A stretch of DNA of 64,000 bases from Armadillidium nasatum (GCA_009176605.1 SEYY01000979.1:152433-216432); one strand, 5' to 3'. Counted from the first letter of the stretch, positions 42,713-56,697 are shown. The notes: generated by a model not told the origin, from the sequence alone. Program-made: numbers and translations.

Positions 42713-44770
42713 ACTATTTTTTTTAATTATTATTCCATCGTGCATGAGTGGTGTGTGTATGAAGATTGAGATTTGTGGTGGAATAATTATAGAAAGTATG
42801 GTAGAAACCTCAGTCCTTTTCTATTCTTGTGTGGCAAAATCGGTGGTGGTGTTTCTTCATCAAAAGTGTCCCAGCAATGGGACGACTACAGTGAACTCAC
42901 CAACAAGGTAAGCGACTAGGTAAAGCCCCCCTGTCCTTTGTTTGACTATTGTGAGGCTTTCTGTCAAGTGGCTCCGTCCACCCCCACAATAGATTATTTA
43001 TTGTGAAACTAGAGCCTTGTTATAACCCTTGACGATACTACTTGTTAGTTAATATAGTTGGAGCTTTCAATTAAAATAACAATGAAAGTAAGTGCAATAA
43101 TGATGTTTCATAAATGCCACGTTGTTGGGGGGAGACATTGAGAATTCGAAAACAAAAGGGTCAGTGTATTTTTTTTTAAGTTGTATAAGCGTAATTGGCG
43201 CTCGGCAAGAAACTCGCCATACCACTACACAACAAGCATTCCCAATCATACAATAAAACCTGTTTTAACACTTATACTTTGAACGATGTGTGAGATTCCA
43301 CTTTCTTGTCGTTTCAAGGCTTCAGTATTTCAATTAAACGGATATCAGGGTATAAAAGGGACCCGCCCGATAGCCGATTGTATGTGAAAAGGGGATGAGT
43401 GAATCAGCATTCATCCACAAACCTCAACACCGGTGACCATTGGTATTCCAGCTTCTTTTCAACTAACTTTTTTCTTCAAACACAGTAAAGAATGAACTAT
43501 ATTTTTTCTTATTTTTTTAATTTACAAACTAACATTTAAATGTTACAATTAAATATTTTTCTCTTAATTTATATGAATCTCACTCGATACTTCCTATCAA
43601 TGTTTTCAGACAAACAATTTTCTACTGTAAATTGTGCGCCCAGCAATTTCCAAGATAAGAAGATCAAGACTATGGAAGGAGAAAGGAGGAAGTGGTTAGT
43701 GAAAGACACTACTTATTATATGATAAATATAGTTCTATAAAGGCTTAACTTAATTGGCAATAAGGGGATTTTAGTTCCACCTTAAAGTCCACTCTCTGAT
43801 TTGCGAGTTTTGATTTTCAATACAATTTTACAACCATCAAGATTCCATATTAATAAAGTAAACTTCAATCATCAATGAACAAAACTCCACACTACAAATC
43901 CTATAATTAAAAATAACGAAAAAGAACATTAACATACAAAAATTACTAACACTTTAATATTTCATATTAACTTTCTACTTTTCCTAAATATAATTATGAA
44001 CACACAAGTACCTTGTGAAGTTGCGTATCTGGTTGCAATAAGGGTTTATAGAATTTTTATCTTGTCACACGTCAATGATAACTTTTGAATCTAAAACATT
44101 AAAGGTGCATTAATGACAAATATACAATTTGAAACATTATTGTTCCATCATGTATATATATTACTATATAATTCGTACACTACCTTCACTGTAAACAATG
44201 TAGTACTAAAAACACCTTCAGGTAAGTAATAAGGTTCGTTTTCCAGACCTGTAAGAAATTTACAAGTATTCACTTTTTTATTTTTACAATATAGTTTTCA
44301 ATGTTTATTTTAAATTAATATTTCATTTATTTTATGAACATACTTTACCAACACTGCATTCACTACTGTTTTCCAGCTTTCAAGATAATTTTTGGTAAGG
44401 ATAAGGTACTATTATAAACAATATGTTATGATGATTAAATAATTAGGTTTTTAACTTGCAATACAATATCACTTCTGCAATGAGAAACACAATTTAGTAA
44501 TCTATGTTATATACCGAAGATTGACTGAACATGAAAAAAATAAATTTATATATGGATACACCAGCAGGAATGGGGGGCTAAGACTCTATCGGGTCTTCTC
44601 CTCTCAATCCGCTGCAATCACTCCTCTCCTTATCAACGTAGTTAAATCAACCAATAAGAAGATGCAAGGCCCTCTGGTGAAATAAAATGCCTTCAAAAGA
44701 GCGGGAAGAAAGGAGAATCAGTTGGCCGGCTGACATAGCCGGGTAGAGAATCGCTTCTTGTAAATTCCCA
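42713..44770. other. Unassigned, possible upstream part of an old LTR
   Basis: No coding similarity. A TATA-like motif (GGTATAAAAGGGACC at 43348-43362) is followed by GC-richer sequence, and 44560-44770 is also GC-richer than its surroundings. This could be the promoter-bearing part of the LTR-like repeat that continues at 44771, but its left edge could not be fixed. Confidence 0.3.
43348..43362 (+). promoter_or_regulatory. TATA-box-like motif
   Basis: GGTATAAAAGGGACC is a strong TATA-box match in an AT-rich genome where flanking GC makes it stand out. No downstream gene was identified; an LTR promoter is the likeliest explanation. Confidence 0.3.
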
Positions 44771-45014
44771 GGCAAGTCCAACAAACATCTAATTAAAAAC
44801 CAAAATTATCACTCACAACTAATTAACATTGAAGATCATAAAAGTGCTCAATCCAATGTGATAAAATATATTGTGCTTTACTTGGATTACAACAATTATT
44901 TTGCCTAAGCCCATTGTTGCCTTTTATTTATCATTTCATTTTGCATCTGGCATCTTAATAAAGGAATACTAAAGATACTAATTGTTTGGGTTTTAATTAG
45001 CCTAGTACAAAGTT
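44771..45014 (+). repeat. LTR-like direct repeat, left copy, with LTR-type end
   Basis: 44771-44940 is repeated almost exactly at 52545-52720. The left copy continues with a polyadenylation-type signal (TTAATAAAGG), then GCCTAGTACA and AAGTTTGGTGACATTCC, which looks like an LTR 3' end followed by a primer-binding region. It is consistent with the 5' LTR end of an old LTR element (fossil), family not determined. Confidence 0.45.
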
Positions 45015-45589
45015 TGGTGACATTCCAGAGTTGACAAGCGTCATTCCTCCTTCTGATAAATCAACATTATTAATGTTAATAATAATATTAGAAGAAAATA
45101 GAAGCAAGAATAACAACAAAAAAAAAGATTTCGAAGAAATAGGAAATTTTCACAAGCTGAACGCCGAGTCTGTAAAACGATACGCTAAACTGCCCAAGTA
45201 TAAGAGAAGAAAAGAGGGCATTTCAAGACAAGCAAAAATGAACCTTAAGAACAGAGAGAGGCTTTTAAGTAGGGGTGCACCGATAAGCCATGTGACTAAT
45301 TACCGATTATCGATTAATCGGCCTTGGAAATCGGCCGATTACCGATTAATCGGCCTTTCATCAATTACACCTAATAATTTAAATTAATACTGAGAAAAAG
45401 CAGTTATCAACATTATTATTTATTACTAATAACTATGCATGTTTTCATTATTAATGTAAATCATTTTTATTGCTTACTTTTCAGATATATTAAAAAATAA
45501 AAATTTCAAAATTTTAAAGATAACTCTAGATTCTAGAATCTCGATTATAGAGATATAAATAATTAAATAGTAATTATAACGAAAGCAGT

Positions 45590-47317
45590 ATGTCAACCAG
45601 TTATTGTTGGAAGTATTTTGATGTTCATCCTAAGGATAAACAGTAAATGTATTTTTAAATTATGTAAAGCCACCATATCAAGAGGTGGCAAATCTGAAAA
45701 GAATTCTACAATGACAAATATGTTGAACCAAATTAAGAAAATTCATTCAGATGAAGCAAAAGCTGAAAAGGCAATATGATTGGTCACAGCCAAGTACTTC
45801 AGAAGCAAGGTGCAGCAACTATGAGCCTCCAAAAAAAGTTCAACCAACTATACAATCAGTTTTAGTAAATAGTAAAATTTGGAATATTAACGATCACAAG
45901 TCCCAAGAGATACATTTTGATAGGAGACATGATAGCTGTTGATATTCAACCATATTCTTTAACATCTGACATTGGATTCCAAAGGCTTATTGCAAAACTC
46001 TTTCCTAATTACAGAATTCCATCAAGAAAATATTTCACAGACAAAATAATCCTGGATATATTTATGAAAGTAAAAGCAAAAATTATGACATTGCTCGATG
46101 AAATTAGCAGTCTTTCTTTGACCACAGACATTTGGACAGCTTCAACAAATAATGCTCCACTTCTGAGTGTGACATGCCATTGGCTTTCCGATGAGTTTGA
46201 ACAATATTGAGCTGTGCTTAGCGTTGTTCCTTTCCCTGGTTCACATACAGCTGAATTAATGTGAACAACTACACATTGTTCTGAATGAGTATAAGATCTC
46301 CAAAAAATTTTTTCTTGTACTACGAGTTTCCGCCGCAAATATGGTTGGTGGTATGAGGAAGTGTGGTGTACAGTCACTATCATGTTTCATATATACGCAC
46401 ATTGCAACTTTCAGTAAATGATTCAATATTTTCGCAAAAGACTGTGAGCAATATAATTGCAAATAGCAGAAAAATAGTCTCACACTTTAATCATTCTTCA
46501 TTAGCGATTAGCAAATTAACTGAAATACAGGAGCAGCTTAAATTGGACAAACAAACTGATTTAAGATGTGTCTACTCGCTGAAATTCAACATATAATATG
46601 TCAAAAATAAATTTAGAGCAGCTAAAAGCTCTTATAATGTATGCTGTTGACAATGACATTCCAACTTTACCAAGTTACCAATGAACAATTGTAGAAAAAG
46701 TTGTCCAGTTATTAAGTCCATTTGAAGACATCAGCAAAGAATCAAGTAACAGAACATCAACTATATCAATGATAATCCCTACAATATTAGCTCTCAGATT
46801 ATTTCTATTAAAAGCTACCAAACATACTGGTGAATTTAGTGGAATTATTTCAACTGTTGAAGAATTCAGTGCATCAACTGAAAAAAGATTTGCATCATAC
46901 ATAAATGAAAAATTTCTGTGCTTGGCTACTTTTCTTGATCCCAGATTTAAATTGAAATTTCAAAAGGATGACATTAAAGAAGACACTATTAAGAAATGGG
47001 TTATGGATATTGTAGAACATCAATCTGAGATAAATTCTATTGATAGTCAAACAGGAGACAGCTCTTCTAATGATGATCAAGATAATGAAACTTAGGAAAA
47101 TGTACCTAAAACTGTTTCCCTTTCAAAACTGTTAGATGATTTTGAGTCAAATAACCCTATGAAAATAAATTCAGACTTAGACGTTGCAAGTAAAAGAGAT
47201 GTGCAACCCAAACCCAAGAGGAGTAAATCTGTTACTCGTAGATGAGCAAAGGAACTGGATCAATATTTAACTCTACCAATACTTCAAAGAAGCGAAGACC
47301 CATTACTTTGGTGGAAA
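45590..47317 (+). pseudogene. hAT transposase relic 2, N-terminal and central part
   Basis: ZBED-type transposase. The frames near 45590-45780 give a BED finger (WKYF, CKATISRGGK, IKKIHSDEAKAE). TDIGFQRLIAKLFPNYRIPS and SLTTDIWTASTNNAPLLSVT (about 45960-46170) mark the catalytic RNase-H-like fold. LCLATFLDPRFKLKFQ (about 46915) and DDFESNNP lead to DQYLTLPIL...DPLLWWK near 47300, where the LINE interrupts. Several frameshifts and stops; inactive. Confidence 0.85.
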
Positions 47318-48189
47318 CAGATGGTTCGATGACGGCTGCTCTCTTGCCCTTCGCGAGAGAGACAGTGCTTATTGTGAATGGAAAAACTCTCCTTCTCCTA
47401 TCACTCTTGCTAATTTTCATTCAGCTCGGAATCGTTGTAGGGATGTTCTTCGACGGTCTTAGCGTACTTTCATAAAAGGGAAGTGCGTTGACCTCCATGA
47501 CTCTCCTACTGATAAAAATTTCTGGCCTCTTGTCAAAAATATCCAACAATTTCTGTAAATCTGCCTTTCCTCCTCTTATTCACTCTGATGGTTCTGTTGC
47601 TAATATTCCTTCTGAAAAGGCTAATCTCTTTGGCCTCCTTTTTTCATCTAATTCCACCCTGCTCGATTCTGGCATCCCTCCTCCTACTCCTTCTCCTCTC
47701 AGGTGTCCCATGTCTCTGCCTGTAATTACTCATGATCAGGTGCATGGGATCCTGAAATCTATGAAAGTCAGGAAGGCCAGTGGCCCGGATGGCATTCCCC
47801 CTCGTGTTCTGAGGGAGTGTGCTTCCGAGTTAGCACCTGTCCTCGTTCAGCTCTACTCTCTATGCCTTAATACTAATACTTTTCCTCAATGCTGGAAGCG
47901 TGCATTTGTTCAACCGATTCCGAAAAAAGGTAGTCGCTCTGACCCTTCTAACTATCGACCTATAGCTCTCACCTGTGTTCTATCTAAAATTTTTGAAACT
48001 CTTCTTAACTCTCATTTCCTGGATCATTTGGAGTCTCATTCTCTTCTTTCTGATCACCAGTATGGCTTTCGACGCTCGAGGTCAACTGGTGACATACTTT
48101 CCTATCTTACTGATCTATGGTCTTCTGCCCTTAGGGACTTCGGGGAGTCTTGTGTGGTGGCGCTTGACATATCCAAGGCTTTTGACCGG

Positions 48190-49527
48190 TGTGGTAGAGG
48201 CCTACCATACAGAAAATGTTTTTATTCAAGGTGATGGTATATTTTGGTTTAGGTTTTTATGATAATTTATATACAGATAAAGAATATAATAATGAGAAAC
48301 ATAAATAAGTATGAAAGATAAGATGAAAGATAGATTATAAATGTCTGTAAAAAATTTTTGTAAAACAAATAAATCAAGTTAGCCTAAGGTCAAAATTAGG
48401 TCTACAAGTTCAGACGCCTAAGAAATCAAGAAAATTGGATAATATTAAGAAGAAACATATGTAAACATTATTCCTGAATTCAGAAAGTAGCTTAAAAGAA
48501 ATAAAAATATGCAAACAAATTAATAAACACAAGAATTAGTAAAAGATATACGAAGTTAGGACCAATATGGTGCCGAAGATTTAAAATAAACAAAAAACAT
48601 AGTCCGTCACCGAGCTGCCAGAAAGAGAAAAAGAAACATGAATTTTAGCAACTCGCTAAAAATGAAGCTTTCCGATTGGTCGAGATTAAAAAATGGCAAC
48701 CTTTTTTATTGCCAGAATTCAGTCTGAAAATGTTTGAAAGAAGCGAGTCATTCTGTTCTAACTCTAGTAAAAAAAAGTTATCTTGAAATTCATTAGTGAT
48801 ATAGAAATTTTGAATATTTCCAAAAAGTATAACATTGTAAGTTATATAGTTATTAGAAATGAGTAAAAAGTTTTACTTATATAATATTGATATATTAAGT
48901 ATGTTTTCTAGTATTAAAAAATAGCACTCTCTTGAGTCAAAGTAATTTTGATACTTAGCTCTCCAAGTAATAAGTTAGCACTCCTTTGAGTCAAAGTAAT
49001 TTTGATACTTTGCTCTCCAAGTAATAAGTTAGCACTCCCTTGAGTCAAAGTAACTTTGATACTTAGCTCTCCAAGTAATAAGTTAGCTACAAGTAACAAG
49101 ATAGCACTCAATTGAGTCAAAGTGAGTTTGATACTTAGTTCTACAAGTAACAAGATAGCACTCAACTGAGTCAAAGTGAGTTTGATACTTGGTTCTGTAA
49201 GCGTTAAGTTAGCACTCAATTGAATCTAAGTAAGGATGATAATTAGCTCTGCAAGACAATTTAACGATTGTTATTTAAGGAATAAATAAGATAGAACTTT
49301 GGTATTGAACCTTGATTGAGATTAAGGATAATTATTACTTAAAATTTAATTTAAGTTAATCGTCATATTGAACTTGGTTTCGAATTATAAACTTAAAAGT
49401 TTATATTATGACTTTATAAATTGATTGTAAATAAGTTATCTTGGCTTTGAATTATAAACTTAAGAGTTTGTATTATTTATATTTGTAAAGATTAGTGGTG
49501 TCGTAATATCTACTATCAGCTACGACA
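48190..49527. mobile_element. Solo LTR (fossil) inserted in LINE-B
   Basis: A 1338-bp insert starting TGTGGTAGAGGCC and ending TCAGCTACGACA, with inverted ends (TGTNGTAG) and a 4-bp duplication CCGG at 48186-48189 and 49528-49531. It interrupts the LINE reading frame between conserved RT residues that resume directly after it. Family not determined; different in sequence from the LTR at 3911. It carries a 54-bp minisatellite. Confidence 0.82.
48922..49260. repeat. 54-bp minisatellite inside solo LTR
   Basis: Six units of about 54 bp beginning TAGCACTCNNTTGAGTCAAAG at 48922, 48976, 49030, 49102, 49156 and 49210, with an 18-bp partial unit between the third and fourth. The unit length is a multiple of three, which keeps a minus-strand frame open by chance. 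Confidence 0.85.
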
Positions 49528-50730
49528 CCGGGTGTGGCATGCGTCACTGCTCTCCAAGCTCCCCTCCTTTGGGTTTCCTCCTTCTCTTTGCTTACTATTG
49601 TCTAGTTTTCTCTCAGATCGTTCCATTTCGGCAGTTGTAGATGGAGCGACCTCTTCCTCCTTTTCTGTCAACTGTGGTGTTCCTCAGGGTTCTGTTTTAT
49701 CTCCAACCTTATTCTTACTTTTCATTAACGATCTTCTCCACTGCACTTCTAACTCTGTTCACTCTTATGCTGATGATTCAACTCTGCATTCTTCTACTCA
49801 TTTCAAATCTGCTCCCTCTTTTGCTTCTAGAGTTGCTTCTCGTCTTCAACTTTCCGATTCTATTCTTGCCAATCTGGATGGGATTTCCCGGTGGGGTCAT
49901 AGCAACCTTGTGAAATTCAACTCTTTAAAAACTCAACTTCTTCACATCTCCCTCTCAAAGATACCTCCTAACTTTCCTATCCTCTTCGATGGCTCTCCCA
50001 TCTCACCTTTAAATAACACTTTAAATAACATTAACATTCTTGGTCTAAACATAAACAACAAACTATCTTGGAAACCACATATCGCAATGGTTGCTAAAGC
50101 GGCCTCTAAGAAGCTGGGAGTTCTGTTCAGATTGTGAGAATTTTTCTCTTCTGAACAGTTACTCCAAATATATAAGGGTCTTATTCGCCCTTGTATGGAG
50201 TACTGTTCTCACATTTGGGGGGGCTCCGGCTCCTCCTCTCTTCTGGATAGGGTTGAGTCAAAAGCTAAAAGATTAATTAACTGTCCCCTACTTTCAAACT
50301 CTCTTGACCCTCTGTCTCTGTGACGTGACGTTGGCGTGCTATCTCTTTTCTACAGGTACTACAATGGCAGGTGCCCGAGGGAATTGGCCTCTCGCATTCC
50401 TCCACCATTGCGTCGTCCTCGTTGCACAAGGGGTGCCCTGCTTTCGCACCAATTTTGTGTGGACGTAGGAAATCCCAGACTAGCCCGTTGTGGTACCTCT
50501 TTCTTTCCAGCCACCTCTATTCTGTGGAACTCTCTACCTTCATCTATTTTTCCTTCTGTATTTAACCTTCCACTCTTCAAGGCTTCCGTCTGCGCCCACC
50601 TGAGGGCTGTGCGTTAGGTGTGTGTGTGTGTGTTTAAACGAGTTCTCTCTATGTGTGTGTGCCCCCTCCTTGAAAAGGGCTCTGCCCGTGAGCGGTGGCA
50701 TTCTGTAAAAAAAAAAAAAAAAAAAAAAAA

Positions 50731-51010
50731 GACACGGGAGACTTTACCAATATTGAGCAATTTGGCTTCAAAATATCTAAGCGCACCACCATCATCTGTT
50801 GAGAGTGAAAGATTTTTCAGTACTATGAACCTACAAGGAAAATGCTGTGTCCTGAAAATGAGGAAACTCTTATGTTTCTGCATTATAACTTAAGAGTATT
50901 GAGCTTTAAATACTGATGAGCTTGAGAGCTTAGATAGAAGACAACATGAATTGAAGAGGCAACAGTATAAACAGAAAACATGGAAAACTGCCAAAATATA
51001 GTAGTATTTT
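50731..51010 (+). pseudogene. hAT transposase relic 2, C-terminal part
   Basis: After the LINE poly-A the transposase resumes: TLPILSNLASKYLSAPPSSV then ESERFF, the hAT dimerisation domain, followed in another frame by NEETLMFLHYNLRVLS. The family's WWK...FPILS.LA junction is exactly what the LINE separated. Confidence 0.85.
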
Positions 51011-51389
51011 TATGCAATTTGTATGTATGTATTTGTATCATTTGTATTAATAATGAGTCAATTGTAATATGCTAATGTTTCATAATTTATGAATGATTTC
51101 TTACTAAAATAAAAATAAAAAATAAAAAAGGCAAAGCCATAATAGCAGCCAGGCACAAAATGACAAACAATTTGGGAATTATATTAGCATTGTTATTTGT
51201 TACTGTGTCGAAGCTATCTGATGATTAACTTGGCAGTTATAAAATAGTCTTGTAAAGGTTGGTTTGTTCTGGTAAAGGATTTAAGCAATCGGCCGATTAA
51301 TCATGTGAATAGCCGATTACCGATTAATCGGTAATATGGCCGATTAGGCCGATTATCTGCCGATTAATCAGTGCATCCTTACTTTTAAG

Positions 51390-52824
<1,435 letters not shown>

Positions 52825-53009
52825 TGCAATAGTTTCTTGTAATTCTAGAAGATATACAGAAGACAGAATTAAATAGAAATACAAAGTGAATATTTTTATT
52901 ATTATCCTTGACTCTTTTAGTCATACATTTTATGTGTAGAACACAATGGAATTTGATGTATTTCTCCACTACTCTGTGCATATGCGTGTTTGTGAATGTG
53001 AGTGCATCT

Positions 53010-53011
<2 letters not shown>

Positions 53012-53098
<87 letters not shown>

Positions 53099-53106
53099 AT
53101 ATATAT
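53012..53106. repeat. (TA)n microsatellite
   Basis: TA array with two phase slips at its right end. Confidence 0.97.
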
Positions 53107-54020
53107 TCCATAAGGAACGCAGTGTTTAAAGGAGATAACATCACAAACAGCTTTGTTTCTTTTTAATATTTTTAATTCCTTAATTCTAATTACAAATACA
53201 CAAATGATTTAACAACAATAAAAAGGATTAATTCTTCTTCAATATTTGTCAGTTTAAAAGCACCATGACTCTACGAACTCTTATTGTTTTCCTTGTGATT
53301 TCTATGGTTTCTTATAATTCCCTAATAAATATATGGCAATTAAATGATGGTCTTATCATTCAACTGGCCATGGGATTACAAGATGTGAATCTCTCCCAGG
53401 CTGTATTGTGTGCCGAACTGAGTTCTGTCTCATTCCTGCAAAATGTCATTCAACATGGCATCATTACTTCAACTATAATAATTGTTATCTTATTTCAAGA
53501 ACCTTAATCAATTAACTAGTAACCTAGAAGCATCAAGGATTATAACAAAGATTTAGTTTCATAATGAGTAATTTATAAAATAACATGTATTATGACTATG
53601 AAGGAGAATACCACCTTCAATACAGATTCTGTATTGGCCACAGGTGGGGGAGGGGGAAGAGGAGTTGTGTCTACTATGCTACAGGTTGTTTAACTCCCCC
53701 ATAAATTTTTCAATGTTTGAAGGTAATTGGGAAATTTATCCATGATCCCCTTGTAGTTATAAATTTGAAGTTCATCTTCTGTAAGTAACATTTATTTTAG
53801 ACCTCTACTTTCGTAATTCTTAAATTGCAAGCAATGTCTTACTTCCGAATTACAGGAACAAGAGTCAACAAATGTCTTTATTTTTTTTTTTTTTTTGGTG
53901 TTATGTTTTGTTTCTGGGAATGTTCTCCTGACATAGCGACCTATGCTCCCAAATGAGGTGGATCAATACTCCAGTTGGTTAGGCCAAACAATTTCAAAAA
54001 TTTGCAACAATGTTCCTTGT
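53107..54020. other. Intron 1 portion, nothing recognised
   Basis: The plus strand is open at 53265-53507 (80 codons, hydrophobic) but there is no recognisable family, and flanking splice sites are absent. Confidence 0.35.
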
Positions 54021-54023
54021 GAA

Positions 54024-54215
54024 AGTTTTTTGTTTAGAGTATGCTATCAGTGTTTTATTTTTCACTGCCAGGAGGCAATTATTTCATACTCTTTGTTTTC
54101 CTAGTCACTAAACAAGAGTAAAAGTTTTCTGCTTAGAGTGTGGTGTCAGCAAATTCATTACACTGCCTGGCGGCATTTATTTCATGTCTTTTTTTCTCTT
54201 TCCAGGACACAAAAC
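54024..54215. repeat. Two-copy tandem repeat, ~97-bp unit
   Basis: AAAGTTTTTTGTTTAGAGTA...ACTGCCAGGAGGCA and AAAGTTTTCTGCTTAGAGTG...ACTGCCTGGCGGCA are adjacent, diverged copies. Confidence 0.6.
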
Positions 54216-54420
54216 AGGATGATTTTTACCTATTTGAATTGTTAACCAAAATCTTAAAGTTTCTTCCTTTTCCATCCGCCTTTTAACCTCTGTCAGTGTT
54301 TGTTGCTTTTCTTTTTCTTTCTCTACTTTATTTTCAAGTTCAACGAGTGCCTTAGACTGCCTCACGAAAGTACCAGCTCTTCGCACAAGTCGCACTGGTG
54401 TTTTTTGGACACAATTAAGT
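54177..54420 (-). CDS. Unrecognised short open frame, coiled-coil-like
   Basis: The minus strand encodes VRLVRRAGTFVRQSKALVEL and ENKVEKEKEKQQTLTEVKRR, a charged helical stretch. I recognise no family and no splice sites fix its ends. It may be a transposon or pseudogene scrap, or chance. Confidence 0.2.
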
Positions 54421-54594
54421 TTAGCACTTATTTATTTATCTCTAGAATTTACCAATACCAATAACAATTTTTTACTGAACTCATAAAGGTTGAAACAAGA
54501 TTGAAAATATTCAATGATCATAAAATTTTGGTTCTCTGCTATCTGTAATACACCTAGTTATTTTGTAGTCACATTGCTAAACAAAACTTTTGAT

Positions 54595-55705
54595 AGGTGA
54601 TATAGGGTTGGTGAAACCAAGACATTGCATCCAACTTGATCTAGTACATGGTCTATTTTCTTCATTTATTTCTACAACATTCACAGTCTTCAAAATAAAT
54701 TCCATTTTGTTGAACACCACCTCTCTTCATTTAGATCTAATTTCTTATTCTTAACAGAAACTCAGGTACTTGCATTCTGATAGCAAACCATTTTCTATTT
54801 CCTCTTACTGTCTCTATCATATGTGCACTACGATTTTGTTTACTCTCATGTCTCTAATCCGGTCTTTTGAATTTGCCACATTGTGGCTAAAGCTCTCTTG
54901 TCATTCTATGTCTAATTTCATTTGTTCTGTTTATTTATCTCTTAATCCTAAATTCTTTGACTATCTAAACTCCAAAACAGAGAACATTCTCTCTTCCTCT
55001 CCTTGCTCGGACATCATATTAGATGATTTTAATGTTCACAGCCACCAATGATTCTCTTCTAGTTTTCATGACCTTGAGTAGTGGGTGCAGCTCTCTACTA
55101 GTATCTCCGATTGTCTTGGAGATAGACCTAACATTCTAGACCTTATTTAAAATTCAAATCTTTCTCCTTATCCTGTCAAACTCTATTCTCCTCTGGGTTC
55201 TTCCAATCGCTTTCTTATCCGTATCCACTTCTATCTTTTCAAGTCTTCTGCATATTTCTAGGAAATGTTTGTGACGTTTTGGTGCCCAAGCTGGTTGGAC
55301 TTTCAGTTTTACTTCTTTAATTTCCTGTGTAATGATTATCACTTTCGTGGGAGGGATCCCTATGCAGAGCGTGTTATTGAGGTGATTCATAGTGGTATGG
55401 AGACATTATATAATCTTTCCATTCTATTAAACATTACAAACCTTGGTTTAACTCTGCTTATTCTCATGCTATTTGCAACAGGGATGCTACCTTCAGGAAT
55501 TACCATTCAAACTTCAGAAAATCGCTAAATTTTTATTTTATCCCGAAATTGTGCATAATCTGTGCTTGTTCTTTGTAACACCAAAAACTTATTTCTCAAT
55601 ACAAAATGCAATAATTTTTCTGATTCCTCTTCCTCACTCTCTTTCAAGCAGTTTACTAAACAGAGAATACATCATTTTGCAATAAATGTCCAACTAACCA
55701 ACTCA
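54595..55705 (+). mobile_element. LINE-A copy 5, endonuclease region, old
   Basis: Degenerate LINE-A colinear with 25530-26680 of copy 2: TETQ near 54750, CSVYLSLNPKFFDYLNSKTE (about 54925), ILDDFNVHSHQ (about 55015), LNITNLGLTLL-type remnants of the linker (about 55430). Numerous stops and indels. The right end merges into hAT relic 3. Confidence 0.75.
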
Positions 55706-55789
55706 AATAACGAAATAACAACACATACTATAAAGCCATTTGAGAGACAAAAGTACAACATATATACATCATAATTTTAAAAAATCTAG

Positions 55790-56100
55790 TTGAGAAAGTT
55801 CTCAAAGAGTCTGAACTTTCTAAAGAGCAAGTTTTAGCAGTTGTAATGGATAATGTACCCAATATGATAAGTGCAATAGATAAAATCAATGTAGATCCCT
55901 TTGAAATAGGTAAAACGAATTTAGATTGTGAATCCGAAATCTGTATCACTGACCCAGAAAATTGTGAAGGTGGTTTAGAAATGGAATCAAATGAAGATGT
56001 TGAATCTGCTTTCACTGCTATAAAAATAGAACACATGTGATATGCTGTACATTCATTACAGCTAACTATCAGAGATGGTTTGAAATGATAACATGTCCAT
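55790..56100 (+). pseudogene. hAT transposase relic 3, central part
   Basis: KEQVLAVVMDNVPNMISAID, then NESNEDVESAF-like acidic sequence and YAVHSLQLTIR in the next frame, match the hAT block ..TDNA.NM..AV....RCAAH.LQL. LINE-B starts at about 56106. Confidence 0.72.
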
Positions 56101-56105
56101 TGCAT

Positions 56106-56697
56106 GAATTTTTTCCTTCTGAGCAGTTACTCCAAATATATAGGGTCTTATTCGTCCTTGTATTTAGTACTGTTCTCACATTAGGGGGGGCTCTGGCTCC
56201 TTCTCTCTTCTGGATAGGGTTGAGTCAAAAGCTAAAAGATTAATAAACTGTCCCCTACTTTCAAACTCTCTTGACCCTCTGTCTCTGCGACATGACCGTT
56301 GGCGCACTATCTCTTTTCTACAGGTACTACAATGGCAGGTGCCCGAGGGAATTGGCCTCTCGCATTCCTCCACCGTTGCGTCATCCTCGTTGCACAAGGG
56401 GTGCCCTGCTTTCGCATCAATTTTGTGTGGACGTCGGAAATCCCAGGCTAGCCTGTTGTGGTACCTCCTTTCCAGCCACCTCTATTCTGTGAAATTCTCT
56501 ACCATCTTCTATTTTTCCTCCTGTATTTAATCTTCCACTCTTTAAGACTTCCGTCTGCACTCACCTGAGGGCTGTGAGGTAGGCCTGTGTGTGTGTTTGA
56601 ATGAGTTTTGTCCCTGTGTGTGTGCCCCCTCCTTGAAAAGGCCTGTGAGTGGTGGTGTTCCGTATAAAAAAATAAAAAATAAAAAAAAAATAAAATA
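56106..56697 (+). mobile_element. LINE-B copy 2, short 3' fragment
   Basis: The last ~590 bp of LINE-B (TTCTGAGCAGTTACTCCAAA to an A-rich tail), about 90% like 50140-50730 by eye. It contains YRYYNGRCPRELASRIPPPL and LLSHQFCVDVGNPRLA. It is inserted in hAT relic 3. Confidence 0.85.

Larger units (their letters stand above)
47318..50730 (+). mobile_element. Jockey-like LINE-B copy 1, 5'-truncated, split by a solo LTR
   Basis: Non-LTR retrotransposon joined to the hAT coding sequence after DPLLWWK and ending in a 24-base poly-A at 50707-50730. It begins inside the endonuclease/RT linker. RT motifs: MKVRKASGPDGIPPRVLREC (about 47760), SNYRPIALTCVLSKIFETL (47950), DHQYGFRRSRSTGD (48050), VVALDISKAFDR (48150); after the LTR, GVPQGSVLSPTLFLLFINDL (49675) and SYADDSTLHSS (49765). 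C-terminus: RPCMEYCSHIWGGSG (50190) and YRYYNGRCPRELASRIPPPL. Frame breaks lie near 50137 and 50323. It is distinct from LINE-A but of the same broad clade. Confidence 0.87.
45270..51381 (+). mobile_element. hAT element 2, full length with nested insertions
   Basis: Bounded by an exact 8-bp target duplication CTTTTAAG (45262-45269, 51382-51389). Imperfect terminal inverted repeats are TAGGGGTGCACCGATAAG and AATCAGTGCATCCTTA, with subterminal copies of CCGATTAATCGG at both ends. The original element was about 2.7 kb; the rest is a LINE-B insertion (about 47318-50730), itself containing a solo LTR. The transposase is detailed separately. Confidence 0.9.

Noticed and set aside
42594-42911. Leu-rich open frame as a transmembrane protein
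   Set aside because: Its first half is translation of (ATT)n; the rest has no recognisable similarity.
48914-49219. Minus-strand open frame with repeated LSIKxTLTQ motif
   Set aside because: A 54-bp minisatellite with unit length divisible by three keeps a frame open; it lies in a solo LTR and has no coding context.
48922-49260. Regularly spaced repeats considered as a CRISPR array
   Set aside because: Units are contiguous 54-bp repeats without unique spacers, in eukaryotic DNA.
53265-53507. 80-codon hydrophobic open frame as a small membrane protein gene
   Set aside because: No family resemblance, no splice sites or promoter, and AT-rich DNA yields such frames by chance.
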